From Micropterus salmoides (lineage: Eukaryota > Chordata > Actinopteri > Centrarchiformes > Centrarchidae): a stretch of 64,000 nucleotides of DNA. The DNA is taken from the NCBI RefSeq assembly GCF_014851395.1, contig NW_024040817.1, forward strand, positions 31,135,448-31,199,447, in the 5' to 3' direction. Positions 50,110 to 62,134 of the stretch are shown piece by piece. The notes below the pieces were generated by a model. That model did no database searches. It was not told the origin of the DNA and saw only the letters and a list, made by a program, of their open reading frames with translations. The first letter of the stretch is position 1; each line of letters starts with the position of its first letter. The translations under genes and the position numbers were made by a program.

Positions 50110-51546
50110 CTTACAATTAAAATATAAAAAATCTCATTAAATCTGTCATTATGTCCGTGGTTTCCCACGTTTTTAAAATCAGTTAAGATCTGAAAGTCCT
50201 CTAGTGTGCACCAGGCACAATGTAGTCAGTTTTGTTCTCAGTCTCTTCACTGTCTGAGCCCCCTGCTACCTCCAGCCTATCTGCTCCTAACACTGCCCTT
50301 ACACACTCAGCCACAGCAAGGTCCTTGATGTTATCAAAGCAATTTGGCCCTGCTTTAATCATTGGGAAAATTGAGTAGCCCCCCCCTCCCCCTCCCTTGT
50401 AGTTTGGAAGCAGACAAAATCCAATCACTCATAAGAGAGGTTTATTGATTGATGTAATCTTATTAGAGGTGAGGTGGTGGAGGGGACATGATTGATTGCT
50501 TTTGTCTGCTACACATGTAGCTCTCGGTTGGCGATTCGTGTCCACTTTAATCTGGTATTTAATCTCTGTGTGAAGTTCTCAGATCCCTTCCTCCCCTTCA
50601 GCGTCAACCCAGGATCCGCCATGGCCAAGCGGGGCTGATGACCCACAAATCTAAGCTGGCTCAGTTTGATCTCATCCACCTCTTCCAAACTCGCTCACAT
50701 TTCGGTCCAGGTCTCAAAAAGAGGAAGCGCCATCACTCGAGGAACTGCAAAGACATTCCATTCGTCCACATGGCAGAAATACTCAGTGGCGCATCACCAC
50801 AACTTAAATCACGCTGATGACGATGAACATGACACAGTATCAGATTGAGTAAGTTGGATAGAATTTAAAATAATGCGTCTAATGCCTGGTGCACACAATG
50901 AGGATTTTCATTGTGAGGACATAATGACAGATTTAACAGATTTTTTATATTTTAATCTTTAGAAAGCGCACACAGGAGCACACACTCAGCGTTCGTACTA
51001 AATTGATTTCAGAGTGGTGATTCAGGGGACTCGGGATCTCACAGAAACTTGCGTGATCAAAACCAAATAAACCAAATGTGGATGAACTCCTGGCTGAGAA
51101 GACGGATCAGCATGGTTTCTACATTTTTTAGCGCATGAAAATACCAAACACATTGGTGACGTTTTCCAGTCAGCCTGCTCTCATTCTCATTGTTACCGAT
51201 TTACAGATGTACTTGGAATAATTTGAACTCCCAGCAAAATGTCTTCTTTACTTTTTCTGTGTTGTAGTGTCTGATTGAATACATTTATTTATTAAAAGCA
51301 GTCTGTATCTAGACCATGATATGATGTCCCACAACATTTTACACATTACATCTGTTTATAAGCCAAATTATGAATGTTATCAATGTTCATTTATTTCTTT
51401 TGTATGGAATTTCCAATGGCAGCTGATCAGCACAAAGCATGCAGGGTTTTGACCACCTGAGCGATTCGATCTCTCCTGAGAGCATTCACATCTGTACAAG
51501 CTGTCCACTTGAGATCAGATTACCCATGACCCCTGAGTGTACTGAA

Positions 51547-52060
51547 TAGGGGTGTGACAATACACTTAGCTTATAAGATGAGACGATACACAATATTGGG
51601 TTCACGAGAACAAAACGAAATTTTAACTTTTAATTTCAAGAAATCTTTAATGCCGAAATATACGGGAGTCTGGCTGCACCAATTTCTGCCTTTTCTCCAT
51701 CAATTGATGGTGGAAATTTATTTTTATTTATATGAAGGGAAACACAAAACTCGGGTGGCATGTGACAATTCAAAATGATTTAAACAGAACATAATGCAGT
51801 GCAGCAGCTCTCAGGCATTCTGTGCTGCTTTCAGATCTGTTTCTCCTGTAGATCAACTTGTCAAGTAATCTCCTTCCTGCTGAGTCAGCACACATGCAGG
51901 CATGATTTAGACTTTCCTGCTCTTTTGTTTGAGGAAATAACCTCTTTAAATGTGCATGTGGCTCCTTTTCACCTCAATGAGAAATTCATTCATTTTAATT
52001 CAGTTAGAAACTCCTGGACTTTAACAGCTCCTGTGTTTCAGCAGGTTTTCTGCTCATGTC
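51547..52060. repeat. hAT-like left end followed by dispersed repeat R2, copy 2
   Basis: 'taggggtgtgacaatacact' at 51547 is the style of a fish hAT terminus. From about 51700 to 52050 the sequence matches 5470-5775 ('gatggtggaaat', 'tgctgagtcagcacacatg', 'cagttagaaactcctggact', 'gttttctgct'). No right-hand terminal repeat was found. The frame at 51799-52107 is inside the repeat. Confidence 0.65.
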
Positions 52061-52702
52061 ACAAACTTTCTCCCACAAAACTGTGTCCAGAAAAAAGTTA
52101 TGTTTAGTTCTTTTAGGTTCAACTTTTCATTTGTAAGACAAATAATTTATTCTTTTAAAAGTGACAGGTGTGCTTTAAGTGTTTATATCTCAGTTAAAGG
52201 TGAGTTTAAGGCATAATCATTTTGCCTGCTCTGATGAGCTTATCTGTGGCTGCAGCCCTTGAGAAGTACATATTAAGAAAGATTCAAAACATGGAGCAGA
52301 TCTAATGACAAAAAAAAAAAAATTAAGTACTCAGCTAAACCTTAATGATGAGACCCAGAAGCTGTAGGGTTATTGATGCATGTTGAAGTCATGGGTCCGT
52401 GTATTGACAGTGGGTTTGTGGCCTCAAAATCTTCTTTCCTCTCCAGCCCCAGTATCTGAGCCCAAGTGGATGAAACAAGGCTGTGAATTTATCACAAGTG
52501 GGCAATGCAATTACCTTGGAAGTGGCCACGTGACAGAAATCAATATGACACAAAGCACTCAGCCATTGACTCTCATCCATGACAAAGTGCGGCAGTGTCT
52601 TTCCACAGAAAGGAGTGGATTATTGGACTTTGTGAGCCTCCTACTTTTTTGATTTACTGTTGGGTCACTGCATCATTATAACACAGCCATTGTTTTACAA
52701 GA

Positions 52703-52715
52703 GGGGGGGGGGGGG
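52703..52715. repeat. Poly-G run, 13 nt
   Basis: Uninterrupted G run followed by 'taatgaatgg'. Confidence 0.95.
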
Positions 52716-54716
52716 TAATGAATGGACTGCTGATGTTGCACCTATGGAGAAAGCTAAGTCAGAGTGGCGCTGCCTTTATTAGCTCATCTGGACAACTCAT
52801 TCACAGCTGCGATGTAAGGGAAGGGGAGTGATCTCTGCAGCTCTCACCAGGTGCTTTGTTTGCGTCTGAAGTTTCTCATATTTTCCAGCAGGGGGCCCTA
52901 GTGAACTGGGTACACCCTTGAAGAAGAGTCAATTTCAGCAGCAGGTCTCTGCCCTCACCTCAGCCGGGCAAACCGGCGCCTTGCAGTGACTGACACGGCC
53001 AGAAACTCAGTCTACTCTACCGATACCTCGCTACGGAAACTCCACTAGAGATACACACAGCTTACAGCAGACTGCAACTCCATTAAAACAAGTCTATGAC
53101 GAGGTAATCAATTAAGGCACCCAGAGGGCTTTGCAATTCATGCTCAGTGTGTAATGATTAAATGGGTTAGGAGGCAACACAGTTCAGTTAAAAGATGATA
53201 AGACAGAAACCGGTTAAGGAGGATGGGAGGGAAGAGCGTTTACCTCAGGAAGCATTGGAGCACACCCACACTGTGGCGGAATCAGTGGGATAAAGAGATG
53301 GGGGAAGAAGTTGAGGAGTAATAGATTTTAGCTGCTTGGCCACACTTCCCACACAGCCCCAGTCCCAGCTCTGTGTTTTCTGTTTTAATAGGGGGGGAAA
53401 AGGGTGAAGTCAGCAAAAACAAAATGCCGCCATTAAATCATCTCCCCGGATCCCGTGTCAGAGCAGTAATGGGAAACGCACTCATCATCAGAAAGGTTAC
53501 TGCTTTCCAGAACCTCCCTGCTAGCTTTTCTCTCTCTTTATCCCTCCGCCCTCCCCCTCCTGCGCCATCCTGCCCTCAGTCTCATCCTCAAACCAGAAAC
53601 CAGCTGTAGGCGAGCTGATCTCTAGTTTGCCGGCTGCTGTTCAGTCCCCCAAGGATCCTGGGGGTCGAGGATGAGGGATTGGGGCAGCTACAGTTCGCCA
53701 CGGTGAGTTGGTTTCATCTCACGGAGATGCCACTGTGTTGAAAAGAAAACGGTCTCCATCTGTCTTGTCCCACAATTGTTAAAGTTCAAGTTTTCTCAGT
53801 TGTCATGAACTGAACAAGTGAACAATTTATATTACAACCAAGCAAACATCTTCATATCTGATGGCCACAAAATACATCTGAAAACTCCAGTAAGCGGACC
53901 TTGCACTAAGAATGTTATTGTCATAATGACAATTAATGAGCCTTAAAGCTCAACTGCTGCCATGATATTCAATGTGGATGATTCATGTCCCCCCCCTTAC
54001 CTTTACTCTTACGCCATCATCAAGCTCCATCAACATTCAAGCCATATAAAGAAATATTAGGTAATAATAGATGTACTCTCTAAAAACAATTTTCAGCTGA
54101 TATATCAATAACTTCCAGTATTTGCCAGGCTTAAATTACTTTTACTGAGCACTGTCATGCTCTGCAGAGGAAGAACCATTTACATTTTGCACACTGCAAG
54201 ACACTTTTTTCTAGCACCAAACAGACCAAGATGTCAACTTTAAATACAGACATCTCATTAACTAAGTCAGAAAAGCCATGAAATGTGCTGAGCACATTCA
54301 TGCTCCTTAGGTGATGAACCCTTCTGTATTATCTTTAATGCTCTGTTTTAGATTTATTCTTTTATTAACATCAGTTTGTCTGAACTCATATGATGTACAT
54401 GAAATAATGCATAAATTATGATGAAATAATTGTTATACAACTGATCAAGGCTTCATGCTTCTATGAGTTGTCCGCTTTAGTTGCCCTAAATGATTTGGAG
54501 ATGTCTTGGGTCTTTCACAGATGTGAGAACTTGCATTTTCCTGTATGCTTAGTATGAAAATGGCCAAATGTAAATGTCAGAATATTAGCAATCAGCTGCT
54601 ACAATACTGTGTGCTGACTTTCACGGTTTCAAACCTTGTCAATGATTGCAGTAGGAGAATCCAGCAGATCAGCTCTAGACTGTACTCTGTGGGCTGAGAA
54701 GCAACAATTCATCTGA

Positions 54717-54729
54717 CCCCCCCCCCCCC
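54717..54729. repeat. Poly-C run, 13 nt
   Basis: Uninterrupted C run inside the phf14 intron. Confidence 0.95.
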
Positions 54730-56775
54730 TCTAAACAAGAAGGCCACTTCCCAGGTGATAAATCACAGATGACAGAGGGCATTACACGCACAAACGGACC
54801 GCCGCTGCCGCACCTTCAGAACAATTCATTAGCTGGCTGACACTCATTTATCACTGCGGCAATAAGGTGAAAAAGTCAAGAGTTTATTAAAGCTCCGCGT
54901 AATTTTCAAGAGCTATAGGCCAGAGGCTGAGACACTTCACATACACAACAGCAGCAACATTCACATTCTTACTTCATACAGTATCACAGTAATACAGTAC
55001 ACAATTAATCCAAAATATGCCTTTCAAAGCATGTCTGTAAACAAATGTTTGGCAATTAAAAGAAAATATGGTGGTCGCTTAAGACTACATCACAAATCAG
55101 AGTTCAACTCTGTTCACAATACAGGCTTATGATATATAATCAAGTATGTAGGCACAAAAAGAAAAGACATGTATGTTTGGCCTCTTCATAAATACTGTAC
55201 ACGTTGTCACACTACAGAGATACCTGGCATTCAAATTCTACAAGACCACATCACTTATTTTCAGCTTTAAATTACTGTACAGTAATAGGTATAGCCATGC
55301 ACGTAGACTGAGTATGAGTGATGGGAAAGGACTGCTCAGGAGTCAGCAAGTCATTCTGCACTGAGATCTCACCTCTAAAGACAAACCCAGTGTGGTGGTG
55401 TTTCTGGAAACACTCCAGAGAGGAAAGAAGCAGTAAACTGCATGGGTTTGACTGCTCCCAAAAGCATGCATACAGGCCCTGGATAGGCACCAGAGTGACA
55501 TATGAGGGCAGAATGTGACAGTTGTCATGAGCCCTGACAGAGCAGCAAGCAGCTGTTGTTTTGACAGGGCTGACTACGGGCCTCCAGGGACATGTAGACA
55601 AAGCTGGGCTTCTTTCTGAGGAAGTGTCAGTTTAACTGTCACTCCAAGATATGTAGACAGAGGAAGACTTCTAAATGACTAAAGACACTAAAGACATTTA
55701 GATAATTAAGTGCTATTACCGCTAACTACACTAGTTTGTTTCTACTACAGATGCTTTATGGTAGCATTACTTTACTGCTACACTTGACACACCAGAAACA
55801 GCTGGTTTATCTATACACAACACTTTTCTCAGTACTGTTGGTCTTCCATTCATTTAGAAAACAAAACACAACACTCAAGTCTGCCTAGGTTCAAGTGCAT
55901 CTGCTATTAACCAAATTCACACCGAAATGCTCGGGCTAACCGGGTGGCAGGTGACGAAGACTTTACATACATGTTGGATGCAGGCGAGCACCTAGAGGCA
56001 TAGAGAGGAATTATTCAGGATAGCGTCAGAAGAAAATCCACCGACTGCAGTCGTTTTCTGCATTTTATAGCACTTTGTCTTTTCTGTGCTTCCACACTGC
56101 GAGCAACCTGAGCTGTCTACCAAGCCAAGAGTCTACCACTCATTACCTACACAGTTATGCTCAGCTGCCATGACGAACCTATTATACTCAACAGCCACAT
56201 TTGAACACAATCTTAAAGATCCCATGATATGGCCACTTGAGCTATCTAGAAAGCTGCCCCTCATTGAAAATGGGTATACTTTATTTTTTAAGAATTCCCC
56301 CTTTCTGTCTGTCCTTTCAAATGAAATGATTTCCGCTGATAGATCATTCACTGTCTAACATCCAGTTTCTAAAGAAAGTATAGCAGATTAAGAAAGTAAT
56401 GAGACTACATTAGATAGCAGGACTCGGTCTTATCATTTAAATTCAGGACAGTTGCATCCATCAGTTGGCTTGATGGTTAGCGCTTCTGTCTTTTTTTACT
56501 TATTTTGTTTAATGCTAACTAAGTAGTGCAAGAGAGGTGTTCGTTATTTCCCAAAACGGTTTAATACATGAATTGTAGAAATACATCACTTTTTGTAAAT
56601 TCAATGGTCTGCATGGAAACTTTGCAGACGAAGACAATTGCACAGATGCAACTGGAGCCACAATTGGTTACAAAAAGAATCCACCAAGCTACTTGTAGTG
56701 TGTAAAAGAGTCCCACATTAACCAAAAAGTATTGGCTTCAGCAGTTCTTCAGAATTTAGACTCCATGTTTTAGAT

Positions 56776-56972
56776 TCAGACAGCTCCGCTCAATTCTCGT
56801 TGGACAGTTGTTGGTCCAGTTTGGATCAGAGGTGGTTGTGGGGCGGCGTTCTCCAGCCTGACTCGAGCACCGTTCTTCACATGCCTCAATTTGCCTCTCT
56901 CTGTCTCTAAGCCAAAGGTCATCTGTCCCGAGTTTTTACGGCAGGTGAGGTGGCTGCCCCGGCTCTCACAAC
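56776..56972 (-). other. Possible intronic terminal exon, unproven
   Basis: On the minus strand the acceptor-like 'ctctttctatctttgcattg' plus 'cacag' precedes an open frame of 65 codons (the first one partial) ending in TGA. It contains CESRGSHLTCRKNSGQMTFG and 'LETERGKLRHVKNGARVRLE'. The spacing C-x5-H-x2-C recalls part of a PHD-like finger, but the match is weak. The frame needs one base from an upstream exon (phase 1), whereas the phf14 donors at 60145 and 58934 supply phases 0 and 2. In-frame use by phf14 is therefore not possible from either. Spliced from 58934 it would add Leu after the Arg and stop. It could be a terminal exon of another transcript, or chance. Confidence 0.22.
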
Positions 56973-58800
56973 CTGTGCAATGCAAAGATAGAAAGAGTCA
57001 GGGCAGCACACCTCACACCCCGACCAGCAACCCTTACAACTTCAACACTGCCTCAAGAGCACCACACATGAAACAACTCGAGCGTTGAGCTTTTTCTTTC
57101 ATCTGTTTCCATGATACTGCTCTTGCCATGGACATAGTATAATTTTTTTCTGCAGAGATGTCTAATACATTAAAAGGTATATTCTTGAATAAAAGCCAGC
57201 GTCCAGTCTCCAATAATAAGCGTGCTCTGACAAATAACAAAGAGTGGGTAAAAATATTGAGAGTATGGTGGGTGGTGAAGTGACCTACCTTACATCTTAA
57301 TGTTCAGCATACTGTACATTTTGACAGCACTAGTTTCGTCAGTACAACAATAGTGTCATGTCATACTCAGAGTCTTTTTAACAGGAATTTGCTCACAAAA
57401 GAATTCCCAGTGATTTGACTGCATAATTTTTTTAATCACTGTTGAGGGATAAAAAACCTGGATCACTTCCTGCACGAGTTTTCAATTAAAAGCCGACCAA
57501 GAATGGGGGGGGGGGTTTAATTATTTGGATTATCCACCATCTTGTGGCTATGTTTTCTTTCCCTCTCGTTTCTGTTCTCTTCACTTCGTCTTTGCATTTA
57601 TCCTCATTCTCTGTATTATGTTTTTCCCTTGTAATTTTTTCATTTGTTCAGTGTTTCCTGTTTTTTTTTTTGAAGTTGTTCTGCCCCCTCGTTGTCTTGT
57701 TTTGTTCCCTGCCAGTGCCTTGGCTTTAGCTTCTGTCGGCTCGTCCCTTGGAAGTTGTCATGCGTCTTAGTAGTGGTACCTGGATTTAACCACAGTGGAT
57801 TTAGGATTTTGTCTCTCACCCTACTGACCCTCCTTAGATCACTGCTTTTCTTTTGGTTTTTGTTTTGTTGAGTTATTTTGCCTGTTGCACAGCTTTATAG
57901 GTTATGTAAAGGTCTGTATCTAAGTTTCTTGTTAACATTACTAAATTATTAAACTCTGCAGACTACACCTGCTCCACCTTGGTGTTTGCATTGTGGGTCT
58001 GATCCCATTTCTCTGTGTTTACGCTTGGCACAACACAACACATAGTGGTTCTTTTAAAACCAAAAACTAGCAGCAGAATGATGAGAGTGGCATGACTTTG
58101 TTGTTGCCGTAATGGACTTAGTGGTGTAGAATGTACAATATTCTGAATTTGGACACCAGGTAAAGATGGAGGAAGTGTGGAGTTTGTATCAACAGTAAAG
58201 TAAAGCAGGACAGATCAGAAATGAGGGAGATTATTGAAATAATACAACATGCTTAAAAAGAAAGAAAAAAGAAAAGAAAATACAAGCCTGTTCCAGATAA
58301 AGGCTTCCTGCAACTATTTGAGATTTTGTGTTTAAGCAATTGGTGATGTAAAAAGATGGGGAAGAGTGTCACGCTCAAGTTATGTTTCAATATAATTGAA
58401 AAAGTCAAAGTGTTTCAAGTCACAATGAGCCAAAGCCAGTGTGGGAGAGACAATATGAAGCTCATGAAGGGAATTCTGGTCTGAGAACATTTTTATACAA
58501 GAGATTCATCACATGCCAATGTGCTGACAAGCGGCCTGCTGTGATCTCGTTTTTTATTTTCTCACAGAATTCCATTGTCAAAGAAGAATCCTGGCTATTA
58601 GACGCCTGACACCTGAAATCCCGAGAGAGGAGCAGAATAAATTGTGCTATTCATTACGCCTTAATGAACTGTGCAAATGTATGTGGCAGGTCAATATAGG
58701 GGGCCAATGGAGAAGATGCCCTCAGCCCCCTCATTCTGCAGAGCCCAGGCGGCCAGAGCCTAATGAAGACTGAACTTTAATCATCAGGAGGATATGGCTG

Positions 58801-58803
<3 letters not shown>

Positions 58804-58838
<35 letters not shown>
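58804..58838. repeat. Poly-C run, 35 nt (G35 in phf14 pre-mRNA)
   Basis: Uninterrupted C run next to an AC microsatellite. On the transcribed strand it is G35, beginning 96 nt downstream of the donor of exon 58934-59055. Assembly length of such runs is often unreliable. Confidence 0.95.

Positions 58839-58869
<31 letters not shown>
58839..58869. repeat. AC microsatellite
   Basis: (AC)n of about 15 units, directly abutting the poly-C run. Confidence 0.95.
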
Positions 58870-58872
<3 letters not shown>

Positions 58873-58933
58873 CATGTCTAATAACCCCAACCCCCCCGCC
58901 CCCTCTCAGAGCCACACACATGCGTTCTCTCAC

Positions 58934-59055
58934 CTCACAAGGTTTTCGTTGTCGCCTGGTCCTTTGCAGGTTGTACACTCAGTCCTTGTGTCGTCAGCTT
59001 TGGGTTTTTTCTGCATTGCAGACTGGCGCTGTCGGCGTTCCCGTGGCAGTGGTTC
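58934..59055 (-). CDS. phf14: PHD finger protein 14, exon with the start of the C-terminal PHD finger
   Basis: The minus-strand frame reads EPLPRERRQRQSAMQKKPKA, then DDTRTECTTCKGPGDNENLV. It aligns without gaps to the region I know from vertebrate PHF14 (basic RERRQRQS.LQKKPKA linker, then TEC-x2-CKG.GDNENLVR). It supplies the first two zinc cysteines (ECTTC) of the finger completed by exon 38489-38606. It is 122 nt: 40 codons plus AG, which with the G of the next exon makes the Arg before CDEC. Splice sites are 'gtgtttccatag' before it, with a 'tctaatc' branch-point-like word upstream, and 'gtgag|gtgaga' after it. The basic linker resembles a nuclear localisation or DNA-contact segment (inference). 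Confidence 0.94.
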
Positions 59056-60144
59056 CTATGGAAACACTGCTGATTAGAATGGAGAGCTGTATGGGTATGG
59101 TTGTTGGTGGTCTGGATGTAAAAAGGAATGAAATGTTAAACTGAGGAGAAATGGGGACGCTTGAGCAATATAGTATAATAATAACTAGGCATAAAGACTG
59201 GAAGCAGGAGCCAGTCTGGCTCTGTCCAAAATTCAATTCTCTGTACTGGCTAGATGGTACCAAATGGTTATTGCTTGTCGAGAAATGGTTTCAGCACATA
59301 ACTGCCTAAAACCACAAATTGTCAGTACAAGTCTAGTCTAAGCTAGGCTACACCTCCTGGGTTAAACTCTGTAGTTAATGCAAAACCATTTCTTTCACTC
59401 TTGGAAAGAAGGCAAATAAATTAATTTCACAGAATGTTGAATATTTCTTTCTACTGCAGGGGAGCCCCGCGCTGGGGGAAGCCCTGTAGTGTCAGTTTTG
59501 AACGCTAAAGGTAGGTGTAGGATATTTAACAGAAAAAGCCAAGTAAGGAAGTCGTGGATGATGGTCCAGAAACCAGACTTTCACCCCGGAGACTGGTGTT
59601 TGTTTCACGTGTGAAACAAAAAGTCAATATTGAATGTTTTTCTTTAAGTAAGTTACATAAGTAATGTTACTTAAGTTTCATAAGTTAAATGACATAACAT
59701 TGTTTTTAAGTGAAACCACAATGTTTTATTAAACCTAACCAAATAGCGATGTTTCACTACTTTAAAAAGTAGTTTTACTTTGAAAGTCTAACCAGACGCT
59801 GTATATTTATTGTTGCTAACTTGACAGTGGAGCTCTAAAGGTCGAAATACCATGCTAAAGGGTTACCCAGGGCGTAACAACCGGCGACCAGGTTTCTTTT
59901 TGTTTTTTCTTATAGCCTAATGAGTACAATTCTCTCACGTGCCACTTCAATAATTTCTCAGATAAAAACAGAAGAGGATTTGGGCCACATGTGATAAATG
60001 TATTTGAGTTCTGAGTCAGATTTCTGACTTTAACCTCACCACCTAAATTCATTTTTCACATGTGGCTTATAGCTTGTTTTTAATAAAAGGGACTCCATTG
60101 CTAAATATAACCAAGATGGTCTGCATCTGAATGAAGTGACAAAC
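59056..60144 (-). other. phf14: phf14 intron, 1.1 kb
   Basis: Bounded by the donor GTTTGT at 60144 and AG at 59056-59057 on the minus strand. It contains dispersed repeat R3 copy 2 (59597-59835). Nothing else is recognised. Confidence 0.85.
59597..59835. repeat. Dispersed repeat R3, copy 2
   Basis: 'gtgtgaaacaaaaagtcaat' then 'taagtaagttacataagtaa', 'aaacctaaccaaat' and 'gtctaaccagacg' parallel 41195-41470 in the same orientation. It lies in the short phf14 intron. Confidence 0.7.
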
Positions 60145-60207
60145 CTCAACTTTCTCTTCTCTGTCTTCACAGATGGGAACTCTCTTCCTCTTCTGCCCTC
60201 TGGTTCT
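60145..60207 (-). CDS. phf14: PHD finger protein 14, small exon of the basic linker
   Basis: Twenty-one codons on the minus strand read RTRGQKRKRVPICEDREEKV plus E. They correspond to the RTRGRKRS.VPEEEKHE stretch that precedes the ERVPRERRQRQS linker in mammalian PHF14, and join in phase 0 to the exon at 58934-59055 (EKVE then EPLPRERR). The acceptor is 'gcttgtgtctgcag'; the donor is 'gttgag|gtttgt', a GT donor weaker than consensus. The KR-rich run (QKRKR) looks like a nuclear localisation signal. Length (63 nt) and phase fit exactly. The next upstream exon was searched for up to 64000 without success. Confidence 0.87.
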
Positions 60208-62073
60208 CTGCAGACACAAGCATTCAACTTTTGAGCAGTGGTCAAAAACACAATGTTAACGTGAAATGCTCATTCAACTTCCTTCTGAATGGGTCAACAC
60301 CTTCTTGAGGTCAGAGCGAGGGCCTGATTTCCTGCCTTCATGGGTTCAGTTTCATTCACTCACTAAAATCTAAGTATCTCATCTGTTCATGTACTAAAGC
60401 GTATTCTGTGACTGTGATTGGTTTGGAACCCGTGTGTCTCGTTTATTACAGCCATGTGTAACATCAAGTACTGATGTAACTACGCTTGCCGTAGCCTGGT
60501 TTGTTTCGCTCCAAACCAGCTGATGGAAACGCATTTAAATGTTGTTTGTCTTTTTGGCAACATTTCAAATTTCCACTTAAACTTTGCATGGCATTAGATG
60601 GAAACATGGCTAATGGTCCTTCACATGTGCAGTTCCTTAACTGTTTTCCCTGTTGTACTGACGTTCATGGCGAACAGTGAATTTTGTCTAGTGTTACACC
60701 AACAAATGTACACTGCACCAACAATGGCAGTGAAGAAGACGACTGTAAGCAGCAAGGAAAGGTGGATACAAAAAAGGGAGGACATAAAATATTAACAGCT
60801 ACCTCACAGATCCACGTGGGAATACCTGAATGTAGCTTTAAAGGCATCTTACCAATCAGCTCCTTACTAGCAGTGGTGTGTTCATGTAGGATCCCATCAC
60901 TACTTTTCTACCTGACTTTAAACAGCTTTGGTTATGTCACATGAGAGATTTCTGCAGTTTCATTGTTGCTTTTTCTCCCTGATTGAAATCAAAATATGGT
61001 GTGTTGTTTTTATTTTGCTGAGTTGTGGATTGTTAAACTGTTAATGTTTTCCCTGCCACAGCTCGTCAAGTTGTGGCAGTAAATGTCACTTGCCAGAACA
61101 CCAGTCCTATAGTTTCTATGGAAGCTAAACAATGCTGGATGGATGTCTAGCAACACTACCATCTACTACACAGGTCTGAAGTGTGCTTTCTCCTCGAAGG
61201 AGATTGCACAGAGCAAGAAGGGAAATAAAAATCAAACATCTCTTTCTTGTTGCTCGCAAGTGAGCGGCGGAGCTGCTGGGGAGAGTTTAAAAGGGGAAGA
61301 AAAATCGACAACATATTTGAACAGATTGTGAAAACAATTCCATCTGTCGCCTTTGGCTCACTACCACTCACCAGATGGAGCACTTATCATTAAGAATGCT
61401 AACTGCAAGTATGCTGCCAATTGGCTCCTACAGACCTCCACTATTTCTCATGTGGCTGTATCACCAAACAAAAGGCCTGACAATTTCTTTAGTTATTTCT
61501 GCATTAAAGCGGTGTCTGTTTAAGTGATCTATAAGACCGGGGTGAGCAGAGTGCAGTTCAGTAGCTGGTTCAGCTAAAAACGCTCAGCCACACAGCACAG
61601 CTAATCTAAGGCTCTGCTCAGGTGAGGAAATTAAAGCTGCAGGCAGTTTATAAGTCCCAGCCAAAATCAATCTTTTAATTAAGTACATCAGTGCATCTTT
61701 AACAAGCATGAATCATTTCACACAGGAGTAGAAAAATTAACAGAGCATAAGAAGTAGTAGTAACTAGATATATTAACGTAATTGTCATAATTTCCAACTG
61801 ATTAATGACATATGTTCGTATGGGAGGTTTTAATGTTAACACAGTGGTGGTGGCAGGCAGCAGTAAATCATGTCCCATTAGCAGGAGCATTTCATTGCCA
61901 CCTTCAGTTAGCCTCTCGAACCCTGAATTTGAAAATTGCTATGTCGTACTTTTTTTGCATATAACTATAGTGGAAGTAATTGGGATAATTTCTGACAGAA
62001 TTAAAGAATTCTAAAGGGCAGGTGAAAACCCTGTTGGGTCCCGTATGGCACAAGATATAAGACTGAGATACCG

Positions 62074-62131
62074 GCCTCTTTTTTACATTCATGTTCAAAG
62101 AACTGTTTCACCATGAATGTAAAAAAGAGGC
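62074..62131. repeat. Perfect 20-bp inverted repeat, 18-nt loop
   Basis: 'gcctcttttttacattcatg' (62074-62093) is the exact reverse complement of 'catgaatgtaaaaaagaggc' (62112-62131). The right arm ends a few bases before the recognisable coding part of the LINE below. Confidence 0.97.
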
Positions 62132-62134
62132 TGG

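Larger units (their letters stand above)
38607..58933 (-). other. phf14: phf14 intron, 20.3 kb, rich in mobile elements
   Basis: Minus-strand GTGAGA at 58933 and AG at 38607-38608 bound it. It interrupts the last PHD finger between its second and third cysteines. It contains the repeats listed separately between 40331 and 58869: R3 copy 1, a Tc1-like relic, two LINE relics, a SINE, a TTAA-flanked MITE, two hAT MITEs, R2 copy 2 and several C/G and CA runs. Stretches with nothing I can name include 38700-40330, 46000-47360, 50110-51540 and 52110-56770, apart from GC-richer blocks at about 53500-53650 and 54770-54900. Confidence 0.85.

Noticed and set aside
58784..59144. Frames with poly-Gly or poly-Pro from the C35 tract
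   Set aside because: Translation of a homopolymer and microsatellite; the real coding DNA here is the minus-strand phf14 exon in another frame.
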